A stretch of DNA of 64,000 nt. It comes from Prochlorococcus sp. AG-409-A10. GTDB taxonomy: Bacteria > Cyanobacteriota > Cyanobacteriia > PCC-6307 > Cyanobiaceae. The notes below the pieces were generated by a model that was given only the letters and a program-made list of their open reading frames with translations, was not told the DNA's origin and made no database searches. Made by a program: the position numbers and the translations under genes. Each line of letters opens with the position of its first letter. The first letter of the stretch is position 1. The DNA lies in contig QCJG01000002.1 in NCBI GenBank assembly GCA_003216175.1, positions 163,736 through 227,735 of the forward strand. The letters run 5' to 3'. Below, piece after piece: positions 28,072-37,445 of the stretch.

Positions 28072-30405
28072 TTAATTAATCCCTGTCCTTGCGATATCTA
28101 AGACATCAGCCATTGAGCGTATTTGATTGATAGTAATTTCTAATTGATTAACACTTTCAAGTTCAACTCTTAGGTCTATGCAAGCAGGTTTACCATAAGA
28201 TGTCTTAACTCTTGCATCGATTACATTAATACCTCTATCAGAAAGTCTCATTAATATATCTTTCAGTACGCCCACTCTATCAATAACTTCAATTCTTAAT
28301 TGAATAGGGAATTTCTCTTCTTTGATATGTGTTTTACTATTCCACTTGACTGATAGTCTTCTATTATTAGGCACTGACTGTATATTGACACAATTAGTTC
28401 GATGTATAGTGATTCCATGATTACCAAGTGCAACTGTTCCAAGTATTGATTCGCCTGGTAAAGGGCTGCAACATCTCCCTAGTCGATAGTCAAGTCCTTC
28501 TAAGCCAACTATTGGCGCATATTTTGTTTGAGATGTTTTTGGAGCTAGATTTGCTTGTGACCCAATTTGGTTCGCTAGCTCGATATCGCTTAATTCAGTT
28601 TCAGGTGGTTGGTTTTGTATTTTTAGCTCCTCTCTAAATCTATTGACTACTTGATGTAGGGTTAATGCCCCAAATCCAAGTGCAGCTAATAAATCTTCCG
28701 TAGACTTTAGATTACATCTCTCAGCAACTTTGATTATTGCTTCACCTTTCAGTAAATTATCAATTCCTTTACGACCAAATTCTTGTTCTAGTAGTCCCTT
28801 CCCTCTTAATATAGTTTCTTGACGATGACTTTTTTTGTACCATTGTCTAATGCGATTTCTAGCTGTAGGTGTGGCTACATAGTTTAACCAATCTAAGCTT
28901 GGATGAGAGCTCTTGTGAGTCAGAATCTCAACGAAATCTCCATTCTCAAGCGGTGTTGATAGCATGCAGAGACGATCATTAATTCTAGCACCATTGCAAT
29001 GATTCCCTACTTCAGAGTGAATACGATAAGCGAAATCGATTGCTGTTGAACCATTCCTTAATCCCAAAACATCTCCTTTTGGAGTAAAAACAAATACTTC
29101 TTCATCAAATAAATCCTCTTTAATTGATGCAAGGTAGTCATTGTGATCATTAACCCCGTCTTCTTGTTGCCATTCAACTAATTGACGTAACCAATTAAAT
29201 TTTTCTGAATCAGGATTAGCAGGAGATCCTCCTTCTTTATACTTCCAGTGAGCTGCAATTCCAAATTCTGAAACCCTATGCATTTCTGGAGTCCTGATTT
29301 GCACCTCAATAGGCCTATGTCTACCAATTACTGCTGTATGTAGGGACTGGTAGCCATTTGGCTTTGGGAGACCTATATAGTCTTTAAATCGACCAGGTAT
29401 AGGCCTGAACGTGTCATGGACAACAGCAAGAGCTCGATAACATGTCTCGACATCCGAGACAAGAATTCTTAGAGCAGCAACATCAAAAATTTCATGAAAT
29501 TCTTTTTGTTGTCTTTGCATTTTGCTCCATATTCCATATAAATGCTTCGGCCTTCCACTAACTTCACATTGGCTAAGTCCTGCTGAGTTCAAGCGATCTT
29601 TTAGTAATTGAACAGTTATATTTAATCTCTCTTCTCTTTCGCTACGTTTACTAGCGATTTGCTGTTGAATTTCTCGGAAAGGATCTGGCTCTAAAAGTTT
29701 AAATGCTAAGTCCTCTAGTTCCCATTTGAAGCGTCCTATTCCTAAACGGTTTGCGAGCGGGGCATAAATTTCTCTCGTTTCTTTAGCTATTCGGGTTTGC
29801 TTCTCTTTGTCTAAGTAACTAATAGTTCTCATATTATGAAGCCTATCTGCAAGCTTCACAAGTACAACTCGAATATCGCTAGCCATAGCTAGAAACATTT
29901 TACGTAGGTTTTCTGCTTGAGCTTCTGTCCGATTATTAAAATGGATTCCGCCTAATTTAGTCACACCTTCAACTAGATATCTAACTTCACTTCCAAAATA
30001 CCCTTCCAGTTGTTCTGGTGTTATGTCTGTATCTTCGACGACGTCATGTAAAAAACCTGCTGCAATTACACTCGCGCTTGCACCTATCTCTCTTAGTAAG
30101 TCAGCTACTGCAACTGGATGGATTATGTAAGGTTCACCACTTTTTCTGTATTGCCCTTTGTGCAATTGAAATGCAAGATCAAAAGCAGCAACTAAAAGTG
30201 CTTCAGAATCTCTTGGGCAACTTTCTCCAATCCCCGGCGGAATATTTTCGATGCAATTTTTTAACCACTCTGGCAAAATAATTTCATAATCATCAATATT
30301 TTTGATCTGATGAGTTTTAAGTTGCGGCTGGCCATCAAAAAATTCATCACAGACGAGATGAGTCTGGTTTGAATTGTGTGCAGAGGTTACTTTAGGCATC
30401 AGCAC
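28072..30405 (-). CDS. Bifunctional (p)ppGpp synthetase/hydrolase (Rel/SpoT)
   Basis: This 777-residue long RSH protein has an HD hydrolase domain with RKSGEPYIIHPVAVADLL, GFLHDVVEDTD and KLADRLHNMRTI, all intact. Then follows the synthetase domain with RPKHLYGIWSKM, FKDYIGLPKPNGYQSLHTAVIG and the IEVQIRT strand, then TGS (VFTPKGDVLGLRNGSTAIDFAY), and a C-terminal ACT domain (IQLRIEVIDRVGVLKDIL). It therefore looks bifunctional for the stringent response. ATG 30405 or ATG 30399 are both possible starts. It is divergent from the ABC ATPase. Confidence 0.96.
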   Translation of the reverse strand: MLMPKVTSAHNSNQTHLVCDEFFDGQPQLKTHQIKNIDDYEIILPEWLKNCIENIPPGIGESCPRDSEALLVAAFDLAFQLHKGQYRKSGEPYIIHPVAVADLLREIGASASVIAAGFLHDVVEDTDITPEQLEGYFGSEVRYLVEGVTKLGGIHFNNRTEAQAENLRKMFLAMASDIRVVLVKLADRLHNMRTISYLDKEKQTRIAKETREIYAPLANRLGIGRFKWELEDLAFKLLEPDPFREIQQQIASKRSEREERLNITVQLLKDRLNSAGLSQCEVSGRPKHLYGIWSKMQRQQKEFHEIFDVAALRILVSDVETCYRALAVVHDTFRPIPGRFKDYIGLPKPNGYQSLHTAVIGRHRPIEVQIRTPEMHRVSEFGIAAHWKYKEGGSPANPDSEKFNWLRQLVEWQQEDGVNDHNDYLASIKEDLFDEEVFVFTPKGDVLGLRNGSTAIDFAYRIHSEVGNHCNGARINDRLCMLSTPLENGDFVEILTHKSSHPSLDWLNYVATPTARNRIRQWYKKSHRQETILRGKGLLEQEFGRKGIDNLLKGEAIIKVAERCNLKSTEDLLAALGFGALTLHQVVNRFREELKIQNQPPETELSDIELANQIGSQANLAPKTSQTKYAPIVGLEGLDYRLGRCCSPLPGESILGTVALGNHGITIHRTNCVNIQSVPNNRRLSVKWNSKTHIKEEKFPIQLRIEVIDRVGVLKDILMRLSDRGINVIDARVKTSYGKPACIDLRVELESVNQLEITINQIRSMADVLDIARTGIN

Positions 30406-30454
30406 AGAAACTTAATTTATTTTATTCAAACTCAACATTTCTTGCTACCTTTTT

Positions 30455-32059
30455 ATGAATAATTCATCAAAAGAAGTTTTAAAGATAAATAAACTAAATG
30501 CTATTTATCCAAAAACTACTACTTACGTGTTAAGGGGATTAAATCTAAAAATGAATCATGGCGACAGGCTTGCATTAGTTGGCAGTTCAGGATGTGGTAA
30601 AAGTACTGTTGCTAAGGCTGTAATGCAGCTTCTTCCTAATGAATGTGTTTGTGACGGTGAGATTGTTTTGAATGGAAAAAATGTTTTGGACCTAGATAAG
30701 GTTGCTTTGCAAACTATTCGAGGGAAAGAGGTTGGATTGATATTTCAGGATCCAATGTCACGATTGAATCCTTTAATGACTGTTGGCGAACATTTGGTTG
30801 ATACTTTAAAAGCTCATGATAATTCTGAATTAATTGATAAGTTAGTAAAAAAAGCTAAAATCTTATTAGAAAAAGTTGGAATAGATCCTTTAAGATTTAA
30901 CTCTTTTCCCCATGAATTTAGCGGAGGAATGCGACAACGTGTAGCAATTGCTTTGGCGATTTGTTTAAGACCTCCTTTGATAATTGCTGATGAACCTACA
31001 ACTAGTTTAGATACAATAGTTGCTGACCAAATCATGAGTGAATTGAGTTTGCTTTGTGATGAGATTGGGACTGCTTTACTATTAATTAGTCATGATTTAT
31101 CAATGGCCTATAAATGGTGTAATAAAATAGCAATACTTGATTGTGGACATATAGTTGAGTCTGGGAATATTAAAGAGATAATTAGTAATCCAAAAACTCA
31201 TATTGCTCAAAGATTAGTTAACTCAGCTAAAATTTTAGAGGGTTCAGAGAGAGAAATAATGTATAAAAGTACTGCATTATTGAAAGTAAATAGATTACGT
31301 TGTTGGCATAATTTAGGCTTTTGGCCTTTCAATTCTTTTTGGTTGAAAGCTGTAAATGAAGTTACCTTTTCTCTGTATGAGGGTGAAACTCTTGGTATCG
31401 TAGGGCCATCAGGATGTGGTAAGAGCACTCTATGTAGAGCTTTGACTGGTTTATTACCTACAAGAGGTGGAAGTGTTTTTTTTCTTGGAAAGAATATTTC
31501 AACTATCAATAGAAAATCTTTAAAACAATTGCGTAAATATATTCAAATTATTTTTCAAGATCCTTCTGCATCTTTGAATCCTAAGATGTCCATAATGGAT
31601 GCAATTATAGATCCAATTCTTATCCATAAATTGTTAAGTCGATCTAAAGCTAGGGAAAAAGCTCGTAATCTTTTAGAACTAGTTGGTTTAACGCCTACAG
31701 TAATGTATGAACAACGCTTACCTTCTCAACTTTCAGGAGGTCAACAGCAAAGAGTAGTGATTGCGAGAGCACTGGCACTTAGTCCCAAAATACTCATCTG
31801 TGATGAAAGTGTAAGTATGTTAGATGCAGAAATTCAGGCAGAAGTTTTGGAGTTACTACGTTCTTTGCAGGAAAAATTAAAACTGTCTATGTTGTTCATA
31901 ACTCATGATTTATCTGTTGCGGCAGGCTTTTGTCACAGAGTATTAGTTTTTGATAAAGGGAAAATTATCGAAGAGAATTCTGGAAATAATTTGTTAAATC
32001 ATCCTCAAAAATACCTGACAAAAAAGATGGTGAAGGCTTGCCCTAGACTTCCGAAATAA
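30455..32059 (+). CDS. Tandem ABC transporter ATPase (oligopeptide/dipeptide type, two nucleotide-binding domains)
   Basis: The 534-residue protein has two complete ATPase domains. The first has GSSGCGKSTVAKAV, FQDPMSRLNPLMTVGEHL, the signature SGGMRQRVAIALAI and ADEPTTSLD. The second has GPSGCGKSTLCRAL, FQDPSASLNPKMS, LSGGQQQRVVIARALALSPK and CDESVSMLD. These FQDP...LNP patterns are typical of the DppD/OppD-DppF/OppF class of peptide or nickel importers, here fused as in YejF-like proteins. No permease or binding-protein gene is nearby, so the transporter is split. The convergent rluD overlaps it by 17 nt. Confidence 0.92.
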   Translation: MNNSSKEVLKINKLNAIYPKTTTYVLRGLNLKMNHGDRLALVGSSGCGKSTVAKAVMQLLPNECVCDGEIVLNGKNVLDLDKVALQTIRGKEVGLIFQDPMSRLNPLMTVGEHLVDTLKAHDNSELIDKLVKKAKILLEKVGIDPLRFNSFPHEFSGGMRQRVAIALAICLRPPLIIADEPTTSLDTIVADQIMSELSLLCDEIGTALLLISHDLSMAYKWCNKIAILDCGHIVESGNIKEIISNPKTHIAQRLVNSAKILEGSEREIMYKSTALLKVNRLRCWHNLGFWPFNSFWLKAVNEVTFSLYEGETLGIVGPSGCGKSTLCRALTGLLPTRGGSVFFLGKNISTINRKSLKQLRKYIQIIFQDPSASLNPKMSIMDAIIDPILIHKLLSRSKAREKARNLLELVGLTPTVMYEQRLPSQLSGGQQQRVVIARALALSPKILICDESVSMLDAEIQAEVLELLRSLQEKLKLSMLFITHDLSVAAGFCHRVLVFDKGKIIEENSGNNLLNHPQKYLTKKMVKACPRLPK

Positions 32060-33023
32060 TATTATTTTTAGCTTGTAATACTTTTAAAAGTCGTTCAAAA
32101 TCTTTAGGTAATGGAGCTGTAAATTTCATTTTTTCTAATGTTATTGGGTGTATTAAACCCAATTCAACTGCATGTAAAGCTTGGCCACCAAGTTTAATAG
32201 GCAATTTTTTACACCTACTGTAAGTTTGGTCTCCAATAATAGGATGACCTATGTGTGCACTATGAACACGAATTTGATGCGTTCTACCTGTATCAAGTTT
32301 GAATTTAAGAAGAGAAAAATTTCCTAGATTTTCAACTAATTTCCAATGTGTACAAGCATATCTACCAGATTCCTCATCAACCACAGCATATTTTTTTCGA
32401 TCTTTTGGATGTCGACCAATACATCCGACAATCATACCTTCATTGTCTTTAATTGCTCCATGAACAACAGCAATATAATTTCTTGAGGCTACTCTCTTTT
32501 GTATTTGAATTTGTAGCTTAACTAAGGCTTCTTGAGTCTTTGCTACGACAATACATCCAGTTGTGTCTTTATCTAAGCGATGAACTATTCCAGGCCTTAA
32601 TTTACCTCCGATGCCTGGTAAGTCTGGGCAATGTTTGATTAATCCATTTACTAAAGTGCCTGATTTATTTCCTGGTGCAGGATGAACTGCTATCCCTGCT
32701 GTTTTGTTAATGACTATTAAATGATTATCTTCATATAAAATATCTAAATCAATTTCTTCTGGTTTTAAGTAAGGAAGAGGTTCAGGTGGTGGAACCCAAA
32801 GTTGAATTATGTCACCTGGTCTAACGGGAGTTTTTGCTTTTCCAGTTTTACCGTTCACTTTTGCGAACCCCGCTTCAATAAATTTCTGAATATGAGCCCT
32901 ACTTTGCTCGGCTCGTTGACTTACCAGCCATCTATCAAGTCTCATAGGCAAAGGTTTGTTATATTCACCTTCAAATAATTCACCAGGTCCCTGACCAAAG
33001 TCATATTTGATTTCTTTATTCAT
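32043..33023 (-). CDS. rluD: Ribosomal large subunit pseudouridine synthase, RluD type
   Basis: The 326-residue enzyme has an S4-like RNA-binding N-terminus (RLDRWLVSQRAEQSRAHIQKFIEAGFAKVNG) and a RluA/RsuA-class catalytic domain. The catalytic aspartate is in GIVHRLDKDTTGCIVVAKT, and RTHQIRVHSAHIGHPIIGD follows. This domain order is that of RluD/RluA; the 23S target site cannot be assigned precisely from sequence alone. It begins by one-base overlap with the end of ylqF (TAATG), so ylqF-rluD is coupled. Confidence 0.9.
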   Translation of the reverse strand: MNKEIKYDFGQGPGELFEGEYNKPLPMRLDRWLVSQRAEQSRAHIQKFIEAGFAKVNGKTGKAKTPVRPGDIIQLWVPPPEPLPYLKPEEIDLDILYEDNHLIVINKTAGIAVHPAPGNKSGTLVNGLIKHCPDLPGIGGKLRPGIVHRLDKDTTGCIVVAKTQEALVKLQIQIQKRVASRNYIAVVHGAIKDNEGMIVGCIGRHPKDRKKYAVVDEESGRYACTHWKLVENLGNFSLLKFKLDTGRTHQIRVHSAHIGHPIIGDQTYSRCKKLPIKLGGQALHAVELGLIHPITLEKMKFTAPLPKDFERLLKVLQAKNNIISEV

Positions 33024-33886
33024 TAGGGGAGTTCAAGAGAGATATTGCCCAACAAATTTTTGCGATAATCATCAAGTAATCTTTGAGACATTCTTCGAGT
33101 ATCTCCGGAAGTGTGACGTTCTGCTGCTGAAAGTAGCCATAGAGATTTGTCTTTAATGGTTTCATTGACAAATACTCCATATCTACTTTGAAGACACATT
33201 GACTTGATTCCTGCTCCTTTGGTGTTTTCTAATGTCTCTAGGAGTTTCATAAAGTTAATGGCTACTTGTTCAGTATCGTATGCGGCTTGGCCAATATCAT
33301 CACAAATAGCTAATTTTAATGCGGCATTTTGATCTTCCAATCTAGGTGGCAGAACTCCAGGAGCATCCAATAGATCCAGATCTTGTCCCAATCTTACCCA
33401 TCTCAAACTTCTTGTGACCCCTGGTTTCCTTGAGCTAGATACAACTTTCTTTTTAACTAGTCTGTTAATCAGAGCAGATTTTCCAACATTTGGGAAACCA
33501 AGAGTTAGAACTCTAATTGCACGATTTTTCATCCCTCGATCGAGACGTCTTTGATTTAACTCTTGCCCTGCACGAATAGCTGCTTGCTTTATTTGGAAAA
33601 CCCCTGTTCCAGCTTTTGCATCACACCACCATGGGACTTTGCCTTCTGATCTTAATTTTTTATCCCAAGCTTTATGGGCATCGACATTGATCATGTCTTT
33701 TCTATTAATAACTAATATTTGCTTCTTTCCTTTTAACCATTTTTGAAGATATGGATGAGAAGTGGCAAGAGGTATCCTGGCGTCTCGGACTTCGAAAACC
33801 AGATCAACTTTATTCAGATGCTCCTTTAATTGTTTCTCTGCTTTCGCAATATGCCCTGGATACCATTGTATAAGCTGCTTGTTCAC
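33023..33886 (-). CDS. ylqF: Ribosome biogenesis GTPase YlqF/RbgA
   Basis: This is a circularly permuted GTPase of 287 residues. G4 (NRKDMI) comes first, followed by SSRKPGVTRSLRWVRLG, G1 (LTLGFPNVGKSALINRL) and G3-like LLDAPGVLPPRLED. The N-terminal IQWYPGHIAKAEKQLKE is diagnostic of YlqF/RbgA, which assists 50S subunit assembly. The gene begins the ylqF-rluD pair. Upstream is the 480-nt gap before pgk. Confidence 0.95.
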   Translation of the reverse strand: MNKQLIQWYPGHIAKAEKQLKEHLNKVDLVFEVRDARIPLATSHPYLQKWLKGKKQILVINRKDMINVDAHKAWDKKLRSEGKVPWWCDAKAGTGVFQIKQAAIRAGQELNQRRLDRGMKNRAIRVLTLGFPNVGKSALINRLVKKKVVSSSRKPGVTRSLRWVRLGQDLDLLDAPGVLPPRLEDQNAALKLAICDDIGQAAYDTEQVAINFMKLLETLENTKGAGIKSMCLQSRYGVFVNETIKDKSLWLLSAAERHTSGDTRRMSQRLLDDYRKNLLGNISLELP

Positions 33887-34366
33887 GGAATTTTAAAAAG
33901 AAGTTGGTTGAAATTCATTAAATCTAAAAATTTTAAAAGTTGATTTTTGATTTATTTGATTGATTTTAGTTTTGAAAATTTTAAGTTCAATTTATCATCT
34001 GAAAAGATTAAACAAGTTGATGATAATAATTGAATTATTCAGAATATCCTGATGGGGGTTAAATTTTATTGATCAATATAGATTAATAGAATTACAATAT
34101 TTAATAACTGGCTAGTGAAAAATATTCTTTATATAGCGGTCTCAAAAAAAAAATTTTTTTGGACTTATATTCCAAATTTATTTTTCCCAGTGATTGCAAG
34201 CATTTGAGGGATAATTAATTATTTTAACCATGGTGTTTTAATATCTAAAAAGCCGTTTGTAGTTTCTCGAAGGTTTAGGTAGATTTTTTCTGTGTCTTAG
34301 TAATCACCCATTTGGTGCCTTTCAAGAGCTATGGTCACTCAGTTTCCTTTCTGAATCCCATACATT
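33887..34366. other. Intergenic region between ylqF and pgk, mostly non-coding
   Basis: About 480 nt separate the divergent ylqF and pgk genes, the longest gap in the window. I see no tRNA, convincing ORF or strong hairpin. An A10T7 tract sits near 34144-34160 within a very AT-rich zone and may bend DNA or act as an UP element. A 30-codon GTG frame at 34115-34207 looks like chance. A long pgk leader or a small RNA cannot be excluded. Confidence 0.5.
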
Positions 34367-35572
34367 ATGTCTAAGCGTTCCCTGTCAAGTCTCGGCGCTG
34401 AAGACTTATGCGGCAAGCGTGTTTTAGTTAGAGTTGATTTTAATGTCCCATTAGGAGATGAGGGGCAAATAACTGATGACACAAGAATTCGTGCTGCTTT
34501 ACCAACTATTAATGACCTTCTTGAGAAGAGTGCAAGAGTTATTCTTTCTGCTCATTTTGGTAGGCCAAAGGGACAGGTTAATGAAACAATGCGTTTGACT
34601 GCTGTTGCTCAAAGACTCAGTGAATTGCTTGGTAAAACAGTTGTAAAAACTGAAAGTTGTGTAGGAGCTGAGGCTAAGACAAAAGTAGATGCGATGTCCA
34701 ACGGAGATGTTGTCCTTTTGGAAAATGTTCGATTCATTGCTGGTGAAGAAAAAAACGATACAGAATTTGCAAAGGAATTAGCTTCTTTGGCAGAAGTATA
34801 TGTTAATGATGCTTTTGGAGCTGCCCACCGCGCTCATGCCTCAACTGAGGGAGTTACAAAGTTCTTAAGTCCTTGTGTGGCTGGTTATTTAATGGAAAAA
34901 GAACTTAAGTATCTTCAAGGAGCGATAGATCAACCTAAAAGACCCTTGGCAGCAATAGTTGGTGGTTCCAAAGTAAGTAGTAAGATTGGTGTTTTGGAAT
35001 CTTTGATTGATAAATGCGACAAGATAATTGTTGGTGGAGGGATGATATTTACTTTTTATAAGGCTAGAGGATTATCTGTTGGTAAAAGTCTTGTAGAGGA
35101 AGATAAGCTCGAATTAGCAAGTGCTTTGGAGAAAAAAGCAAAAGATAAAGGAGTTGAGTTTCTTTTGCCAAGTGATGTTGTCTTGGCTGATAATTTTTCT
35201 CCTAATGCAAATAGTAAATCTTCAAAAGTAGATGCTATTAGCGAAGGTTGGATGGGATTGGATATTGGTTCAGAATCAGTTGAACTTTTTCAGGATGCTC
35301 TAAAAGATTGCAAAACTGTTATTTGGAATGGACCGATGGGTGTCTTTGAATTTGAAAAATTTGCAAATGGAACAAATGCAATAGCCAATACTTTGGCCGA
35401 ATTAAGTGAGCAAGGATGTTGCACTATTATTGGAGGTGGAGATTCAGTGGCAGCAGTTGAGAAAGCAGGTTTAGCGAAAAACATGTCTCATATCTCGACT
35501 GGGGGTGGAGCTAGCCTTGAACTTTTGGAAGGGAAAGTTCTTCCTGGAGTTTCTGCTCTAGATGATGCTTAA
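34367..35572 (+). CDS. pgk: Phosphoglycerate kinase
   Basis: Pgk interconverts 1,3-bisphosphoglycerate and 3-phosphoglycerate, used both in the Calvin cycle and glycolysis. The 401-residue protein has [42 protein letters not shown]-like segments ([18 protein letters not shown]), [15 protein letters not shown], and the GGGDSVAA nucleotide motif. The start ATG at 34367 begins [14 protein letters not shown]. The gap upstream is long and a hairpin terminator follows. Confidence 0.98.
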   Translation: MSKRSLSSLGAEDLCGKRVLVRVDFNVPLGDEGQITDDTRIRAALPTINDLLEKSARVILSAHFGRPKGQVNETMRLTAVAQRLSELLGKTVVKTESCVGAEAKTKVDAMSNGDVVLLENVRFIAGEEKNDTEFAKELASLAEVYVNDAFGAAHRAHASTEGVTKFLSPCVAGYLMEKELKYLQGAIDQPKRPLAAIVGGSKVSSKIGVLESLIDKCDKIIVGGGMIFTFYKARGLSVGKSLVEEDKLELASALEKKAKDKGVEFLLPSDVVLADNFSPNANSKSSKVDAISEGWMGLDIGSESVELFQDALKDCKTVIWNGPMGVFEFEKFANGTNAIANTLAELSEQGCCTIIGGGDSVAAVEKAGLAKNMSHISTGGGASLELLEGKVLPGVSALDDA

Positions 35573-35599
35573 TAATTGCAATCTAATTTTATGATTTCT

Positions 35600-35627
35600 A
35601 AAAGTAGGTTTTTATAAACCTACTTTT
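35600..35627. terminator. Bidirectional hairpin terminator between pgk and the convergent hypothetical
   Basis: The perfect inverted repeat AAAAGTAGGTTT/AAACCTACTTTT has a 4-nt loop (TTAT). A-runs and T-runs flank it on both strands, so it can stop transcripts from both sides. The reverse-strand gene's stop codon is the TTA of the loop, so the right arm encodes the last residues (KVGL). Confidence 0.75.
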
Positions 35628-36331
35628 ATTGTTTTTGTAATTAAATAAATACCTTTAGGATGAGTAATGATTGCAGAAATAGTTTGGGAACCAGGTTTTA
35701 AGGGGGCTTGAATATATTTAAATAAACCACCTGATTGATTCGGCTTAATCCCAAAGATATCATTTGATATTTTCTTCTTATCTTCGTTTTGAAGTACGAT
35801 TATCCCACTAGCAGTTAATGAATTGTCTAATGGTTTTTCAATAATTAAATTCATTTCATATTTTTCACCAGTAAGAACTTTGTTTGGAGATATAATTTTT
35901 ATAATAAGAGGTGACTTTTGGCTATTCAGAATTGATTCTTCATCAATAACTTCATACCCTTTTATTTTATTTTTGTAAGTCTCTACCCTAACGGTCTGCT
36001 TGGTACGTAGATTATAAATTTGATCATTTATTTCTCTTGTAGATATGATTTTTATATCTAGCAATGATTCATTTTTACCATTTTTAAGCGGTTTAATGGA
36101 CCATTTTGCATCTTTATATTTTACCTTAAAAGCTTGATAATGTTTATTAAATTGATTGAATGATTTTTGTAGAAATATCTCTTTTAGCAAATCATCCTTC
36201 CTCTGGTTGAGGAGTCCCTCCAATTGATTGATTAATAACTGATTATCTATATTTTTACTTAAAACAGAATTGATGATTAGAGGATTGAGCAATACAAAAA
36301 CTAATGATTTCGTTATCAGTGAATGTCGCAC
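35612..36331 (-). CDS. Hypothetical exported protein
   Basis: The 239-residue product has a putative signal peptide or anchor (SLITKSLVFVLLNPLIINSVLS) followed by a Lys/Asn-rich soluble domain. The C-terminal half reads like a beta-rich domain (TASGIIVLQNEDKKKISNDIF, GSQTISAIITHPKG). No known catalytic motif is visible and I do not recognise the family. It lies between convergent pgk and divergent murG, which hints at an envelope location only. Its last codons form part of the pgk terminator. Confidence 0.75.
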   Translation of the reverse strand: MRHSLITKSLVFVLLNPLIINSVLSKNIDNQLLINQLEGLLNQRKDDLLKEIFLQKSFNQFNKHYQAFKVKYKDAKWSIKPLKNGKNESLLDIKIISTREINDQIYNLRTKQTVRVETYKNKIKGYEVIDEESILNSQKSPLIIKIISPNKVLTGEKYEMNLIIEKPLDNSLTASGIIVLQNEDKKKISNDIFGIKPNQSGGLFKYIQAPLKPGSQTISAIITHPKGIYLITKTIKVGL

Positions 36332-36386
36332 GCCTACCTTTTTTACTCAATATAACTTAGCCTCCAAACATAAGGTTATTTAATTC

Positions 36387-37445
36387 ATGTCTCGCCTATT
36401 AATTGCTGCAAGCGGAACGGGTGGGCATATTTATCCTGCATTGTCTTTTGCAGATTCACTTTCAAATTCTTGGGAAATTGAGTGGTTAGGTGTGCCAAAT
36501 AGGCTAGAGATTGAACTGGTTCCCAAAAAATACAAATTAATAAAGCTAAAAGTCGGAGGTTTACAGGGAAATATTTTTAGAAAAATCTTTGATTTATGCA
36601 AATTACTCTTTGCTTCTATTCGGGTTTCTTTTCTATTACGTCAAAAAAAAATTAACGTTGTTTTTACTACTGGTGGGTATATATCTGCTCCCAGTATTCT
36701 CGGCGCAAAACTTACTGGCATACCTATTGTTTTGCATGAATCTAATGCTATTCCTGGAAAAGTAACTAGGCTATTGGGTAGGTTTTGTGACCATGTTGCG
36801 TTAGGAATCCCGTCTGCTTCTGAGTATTTGCCAGGGTGTAGAACAAGTTTTACTGGAACACCTGTAAGGCCAGAATTTTTTTTAGATCAGTCTCTTCCAT
36901 CTTGGGTGCCGATAGGAGATGGTGTATTGATTGTAGTTATGGGAGGTAGTCAAGGAGCAATAAAAATGAATGAGATGGTGAGGAATATCTTGCCTTGGTT
37001 GCTTGATAAGGGTTGTAGAGTTATTCATTTGACTGGTAAAAACGATTGCTTCTATAAAAGATTAGATAAAGTTGATACTCACGCTAATTTGGTTGTCAGA
37101 CAATTTAGTAATGAAATATCGGCATTGCTGCGAAATGCCGATCTTGCAATAAGTAGAGCAGGATCTGGGGCAATTTGTGAATTAATGGTAACTAAGACCC
37201 CCTCAATTTTAATACCTTTTCCATCTTCTGCTGATCAACATCAAGAACTAAATGCTGCTTATATGGCTGGATATGGAGGTGCTGTAATAGTTAATCAACA
37301 TGATCCAGAAAAAGATATTTTGAAAAACACTATATCTAATTTACTAGATTCTAATTCTCTCAGTGAAATGAAATCAAATATGAATACTTATGATTGTCTA
37401 AATTCTGAAAATAAGATATTTGAGATTATAAATTCAATTAGATAA
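36387..37445 (+). CDS. murG: Undecaprenyldiphospho-muramoylpentapeptide beta-N-acetylglucosaminyltransferase
   Basis: MurG makes lipid II by adding GlcNAc to lipid I on the inner membrane face. The 352-residue GT-B protein starts with the G-loop IAASGTGGHIYPALSFA, and has VVFTTGGYISAPSILGA, HESNAIPGKVTRLLG and VVMGGSQGA. The C-domain carries ADLAISRAGSGAICELM, with conserved residues for UDP-GlcNAc, and PFPSSADQHQELNA. It is divergent from the exported hypothetical, and its 3' end overlaps the convergent aminotransferase by 8 nt. Confidence 0.96.
   Translation: MSRLLIAASGTGGHIYPALSFADSLSNSWEIEWLGVPNRLEIELVPKKYKLIKLKVGGLQGNIFRKIFDLCKLLFASIRVSFLLRQKKINVVFTTGGYISAPSILGAKLTGIPIVLHESNAIPGKVTRLLGRFCDHVALGIPSASEYLPGCRTSFTGTPVRPEFFLDQSLPSWVPIGDGVLIVVMGGSQGAIKMNEMVRNILPWLLDKGCRVIHLTGKNDCFYKRLDKVDTHANLVVRQFSNEISALLRNADLAISRAGSGAICELMVTKTPSILIPFPSSADQHQELNAAYMAGYGGAVIVNQHDPEKDILKNTISNLLDSNSLSEMKSNMNTYDCLNSENKIFEIINSIR

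Noticed and set aside
34115-34207. 30-codon GTG frame in the pgk upstream gap
   Set aside because: It spans the A10T7 tract, has no ribosome-binding site and reads as low-complexity; chance is more likely.
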